The notes under the pieces are model-generated. The model saw only the letters and a program-made list of their open reading frames with translations, was not told the DNA's origin and did no database searches. From contig DMMK01000081.1 of NCBI GenBank assembly GCA_003453085.1, forward strand, positions 1-7,520: a stretch of 7,520 nt of DNA, given 5' to 3'. Shown here piece by piece: positions 5,296-7,520 of the stretch. Position 1 is the stretch's first letter. Each line of letters begins with the position of its first letter. Origin of the DNA: Verrucomicrobiales bacterium. GTDB lineage: Bacteria > Verrucomicrobiota > Verrucomicrobiia > Verrucomicrobiales > Verrucomicrobiaceae. The position numbers and the translations under genes are program-made.

Positions 5296-7520
5296 TTATT
5301 CGGCCCGTAGGCTGAGAATGAAGGCTTTCACGTCTTCGAACTCCTGAGGTTTCAGGATGAGATTCATCGGCGGCATCGGGCTGATCGGCGTAGCGGTGTA
5401 GCCTTCGGCCAGCCGGGCATTGGGGTTCACCAGCGATTCCAGGATGTAGGCCTCGTCCTTGCGGCTGGCGATGCCGTCCAGGGCAGGCCCCACAGGGCTC
5501 CCCTTCCCGCCCAGCATGTGGCAGGTCATGCAAGCGGCCACAGGATGTTTCCAGAAAATGTCCTCGCCGCGCTTGGCATCGCCTAACAAGGTTTGCTTTT
5601 CATCATTCAGAGGAGTCAGTTCGCAGAGCTTCACTTCATCAAAGTAGCCGTCGCCTTTGCCCACATGGAGGATGTTGATGCTGGCTTTGTCCTTGTCCTT
5701 GTTGGTAAAGACGACATCCACTTCGTTCCAGTCGCTTACACGCGCGGTGTTCTTCGCCGTTTCGTGACGACCGATGTGGTCATTGAAGCTGACCTTGCCT
5801 TTCAGTGCGTGCGTCTTCACCCAGCCACTGAGACGATAGGTGGTGTTACGCTTCAGCGGCACCTCCTGATAGAGACTGGTGTCGCCATCGTCGCGGGTAA
5901 TGCAGCGGACGGCTTTTTCACCCGCGTGATTTTTACCTTCACCGCCAACCGACTTCCACTCGGCCTGGGCAGTGCCCAGCTTGCTGCCATAGTCGCGGCG
6001 CTTCCAGCCCACGGGCAGCCCATCGGTGCCGATGTCTTCCAGTCCCGCATTGGTCAGCAGGTTGGGGCCTTCCTTGAAGGCGCTGGCTCCGTGCTTCTTC
6101 GACAGCACGCGGGCGGCCTCCACCAGCCATTCGTCGCCCTGCACGATGGGATCGCTGCTGAGGCGTGAGACAAGGGTCTTGATCTCCTCCGTGGTTGGCA
6201 GCTCCGCCAGTTTCACAAAGGCCGCCAAGCGTGTATGCAGATCTGCATCCGAGATGGTACCGGAGCCAAACAGCAGCGCAGCCGCCTTCGCGTCCGTTCC
6301 CAGCGCGCGGATGGCATTGCGGCGCAGGATGGGGTCCTTAGAGAGCAGCGCCGCCTTGTGAGTGGCCTCATCCAGCTTGCCCAGACCTTGCAGCGTCCAG
6401 AGGGCATGCGCAGCCCCTGGGCCGCCCTCTTTCATGAGCCTGGCGCTGTTTTCGGGAAGCCTGCCTTTTTCCACGTCCAAGCGTTGGGCCGTTAGACGTG
6501 ACCATTGCGTGTCACCATCCAACGAAGGTGGGGCGATCTTGGAGGAAGCCCCCTTGGCCACCACGCGGTAGATGCGCCCACGTTCATGATCGCGCAGATC
6601 GTTTTTATGGGCACCCCCCACCCCCGTTTCACCTTTGAAACCACCGCGCTCCACACTCGGTGTGGGATTGTGCTGGATGATGAAGTTTTGGAAATCGGCA
6701 AACCACACCGCGCCATCGGGTCCAACTTCCGCAAAGACGGGGGACATCCACTCGTCCGTGCTCGCCACCAGATTGTAGCTGTCCTTGGCCGTGTAGCCCG
6801 CCCCCTGCGGCTGCACGTCCATCAGCGTAATCACTTTCATGGTCGGTTCGCAAACCATGGCCATTCCTTGCAGGCGTTTCGGTAGGGACTTGCTTTCAAT
6901 GAAGGCGCTGCCAGCAGCGGCGGTATAACCATTGAAGACATCCACCTGACGATAGTTCGGCGTGATCGTATGCACCGTGTCCACTTCATTGATCTTCTTG
7001 GCTGTCATCGCCCGCAGGCCGCTGGGCATGATGGACTGAGGCAAGCCGCCATAAAAAATCGGAGCGCCGTTAGCGGTACCGCCGAATTGATCCCCCGCTG
7101 CATTGGCACTGTGCCCCCAGGCATTGTTGGTGAACTGATGCAAGAACTCCAGGGCGCTGCCATCCGGCCTGAAGCGATAAGTGCCCATCATGAACTTCAG
7201 GTCTTTGCCACCGACTTGGCCCTCAAAGCCGCTGTAACCCACGCAGCCGTAGATCCAGTTGTCCAGACCGTAGTGGAGATTGCTGGCCTGGGCATGCGTA
7301 TCCCGGATGCCGTAACCCGTGATGATGTCCTGGCGGATGTCTGCCTTGTCATCTCCATCGGTGTCTTTGAGGAACATGAAACGCGGCGGCTGGCTGACGA
7401 TTACCCCGCCATTGGCAAACACCAAAGCGGTGGGGATGTTTAGCTTGTCAGCAAAGACCGTGAACTTGTCGGCCCGGCCATCGCCATCGGTGTCTTCGCA
7501 GATCTTGATCGAGTCATTTC
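5296..7520 (-). CDS. PVC-type membrane-bound dehydrogenase/heme-binding protein, with carbohydrate-binding-like domain and C-terminal cytochrome c (5' end outside window)
   Basis: The frame stays open to the window edge, so the N-terminus and any signal peptide are missing; 740 residues are visible. In that numbering, residues 1 to about 320 are the rear part of a sugar-dehydrogenase-like beta-propeller typical of PVC proteins. It carries two Asp-rich, calcium-loop-like motifs, DTDGDGRAD (7468-7494) and DTDGDDKAD (7339-7365), and ends at GRIYRVV. Helical HEAT-like repeats follow (about 340-480; LRRNAIRALG near 397). Next is a jelly-roll, carbohydrate-binding-like domain (about 485-633), opening with NLLTNAGLED, with TYRLSGWVKT in the middle and closing with DGYFDEVKL. 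Last is a cytochrome c domain with heme motif CMTCH (663-667) and possible axial methionines at 715 and 718 in SPMPPMN. It probably oxidises a sugar-like substrate outside the cytoplasmic membrane and passes electrons to its heme. Substrate and exact location are inferred. A strong terminator follows the stop. Confidence 0.92.
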   Translation of the reverse strand, partial: NDSIKICEDTDGDGRADKFTVFADKLNIPTALVFANGGVIVSQPPRFMFLKDTDGDDKADIRQDIITGYGIRDTHAQASNLHYGLDNWIYGCVGYSGFEGQVGGKDLKFMMGTYRFRPDGSALEFLHQFTNNAWGHSANAAGDQFGGTANGAPIFYGGLPQSIMPSGLRAMTAKKINEVDTVHTITPNYRQVDVFNGYTAAAGSAFIESKSLPKRLQGMAMVCEPTMKVITLMDVQPQGAGYTAKDSYNLVASTDEWMSPVFAEVGPDGAVWFADFQNFIIQHNPTPSVERGGFKGETGVGGAHKNDLRDHERGRIYRVVAKGASSKIAPPSLDGDTQWSRLTAQRLDVEKGRLPENSARLMKEGGPGAAHALWTLQGLGKLDEATHKAALLSKDPILRRNAIRALGTDAKAAALLFGSGTISDADLHTRLAAFVKLAELPTTEEIKTLVSRLSSDPIVQGDEWLVEAARVLSKKHGASAFKEGPNLLTNAGLEDIGTDGLPVGWKRRDYGSKLGTAQAEWKSVGGEGKNHAGEKAVRCITRDDGDTSLYQEVPLKRNTTYRLSGWVKTHALKGKVSFNDHIGRHETAKNTARVSDWNEVDVVFTNKDKDKASINILHVGKGDGYFDEVKLCELTPLNDEKQTLLGDAKRGEDIFWKHPVAACMTCHMLGGKGSPVGPALDGIASRKDEAYILESLVNPNARLAEGYTATPISPMPPMNLILKPQEFEDVKAFILSLRAE

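Noticed and set aside
5593..6168. 191-codon plus-strand ORF antisense to the cytochrome-type gene
   Set aside because: It mirrors the third-position GC bias of the real minus-strand gene and has no recognisable domain or start signal.

Overview
The window looks like chromosomal DNA from a Verrucomicrobiota (PVC-group) bacterium, probably of the Prosthecobacter/Verrucomicrobium kind. The main reason is the large minus-strand gene at the right edge. It has the layout of the 'membrane-bound dehydrogenase / PVC-type CxxCH heme-binding' proteins that are expanded in Planctomycetes and Verrucomicrobia. Coding regions are GC-rich, gene starts mostly lack a clear Shine-Dalgarno sequence, and two intergenic stretches are very AT-rich. 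The genus is an inference.

Layout. (1) 95-1381 (+): a 23S rRNA cytosine methyltransferase of the RlmI family. (2) 1403-3289 (-): mutL, encoding a mismatch-repair ATPase with an intact endonuclease motif. It converges with the methyltransferase across only 21 bp. (3) 3290-3393: a divergent intergenic region with a 21-nt unbroken pyrimidine tract touching the next start codon. (4) 3394-3729 (+): an A-type (IscA/ErpA/HesB) iron-sulfur carrier. (5) 3730-3837: an AT-rich leader. (6) 3838-4635 (+): an unrecognised single-pass membrane protein, followed by a strong terminator at 4689-4717. (7) 4636-5295: about 660 bp with no convincing gene. It holds two or three terminator-type hairpins, a cluster of three GC-rich hairpins, an 8-bp inverted repeat flanking a perfect DnaA-box match, and possibly a decayed reading frame. 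(8) 5296-7520 (-), running off the right edge: a PVC-type beta-propeller / HEAT / carbohydrate-binding-like / cytochrome c protein, ended by a terminator at 5248-5276.

The first three genes are housekeeping functions (rRNA modification, DNA repair, Fe-S cluster delivery). They do not form an obvious pathway together. The right-edge gene is probably an exported redox protein acting on carbohydrate-like substrates. I found no mobile element, CRISPR array, tRNA, rRNA or defence system. Most of the window is ordinary. The points worth a second look are the structured 4636-5295 gap, the U-rich SD-less leaders, the unknown membrane protein and the domain fusion at the right edge.
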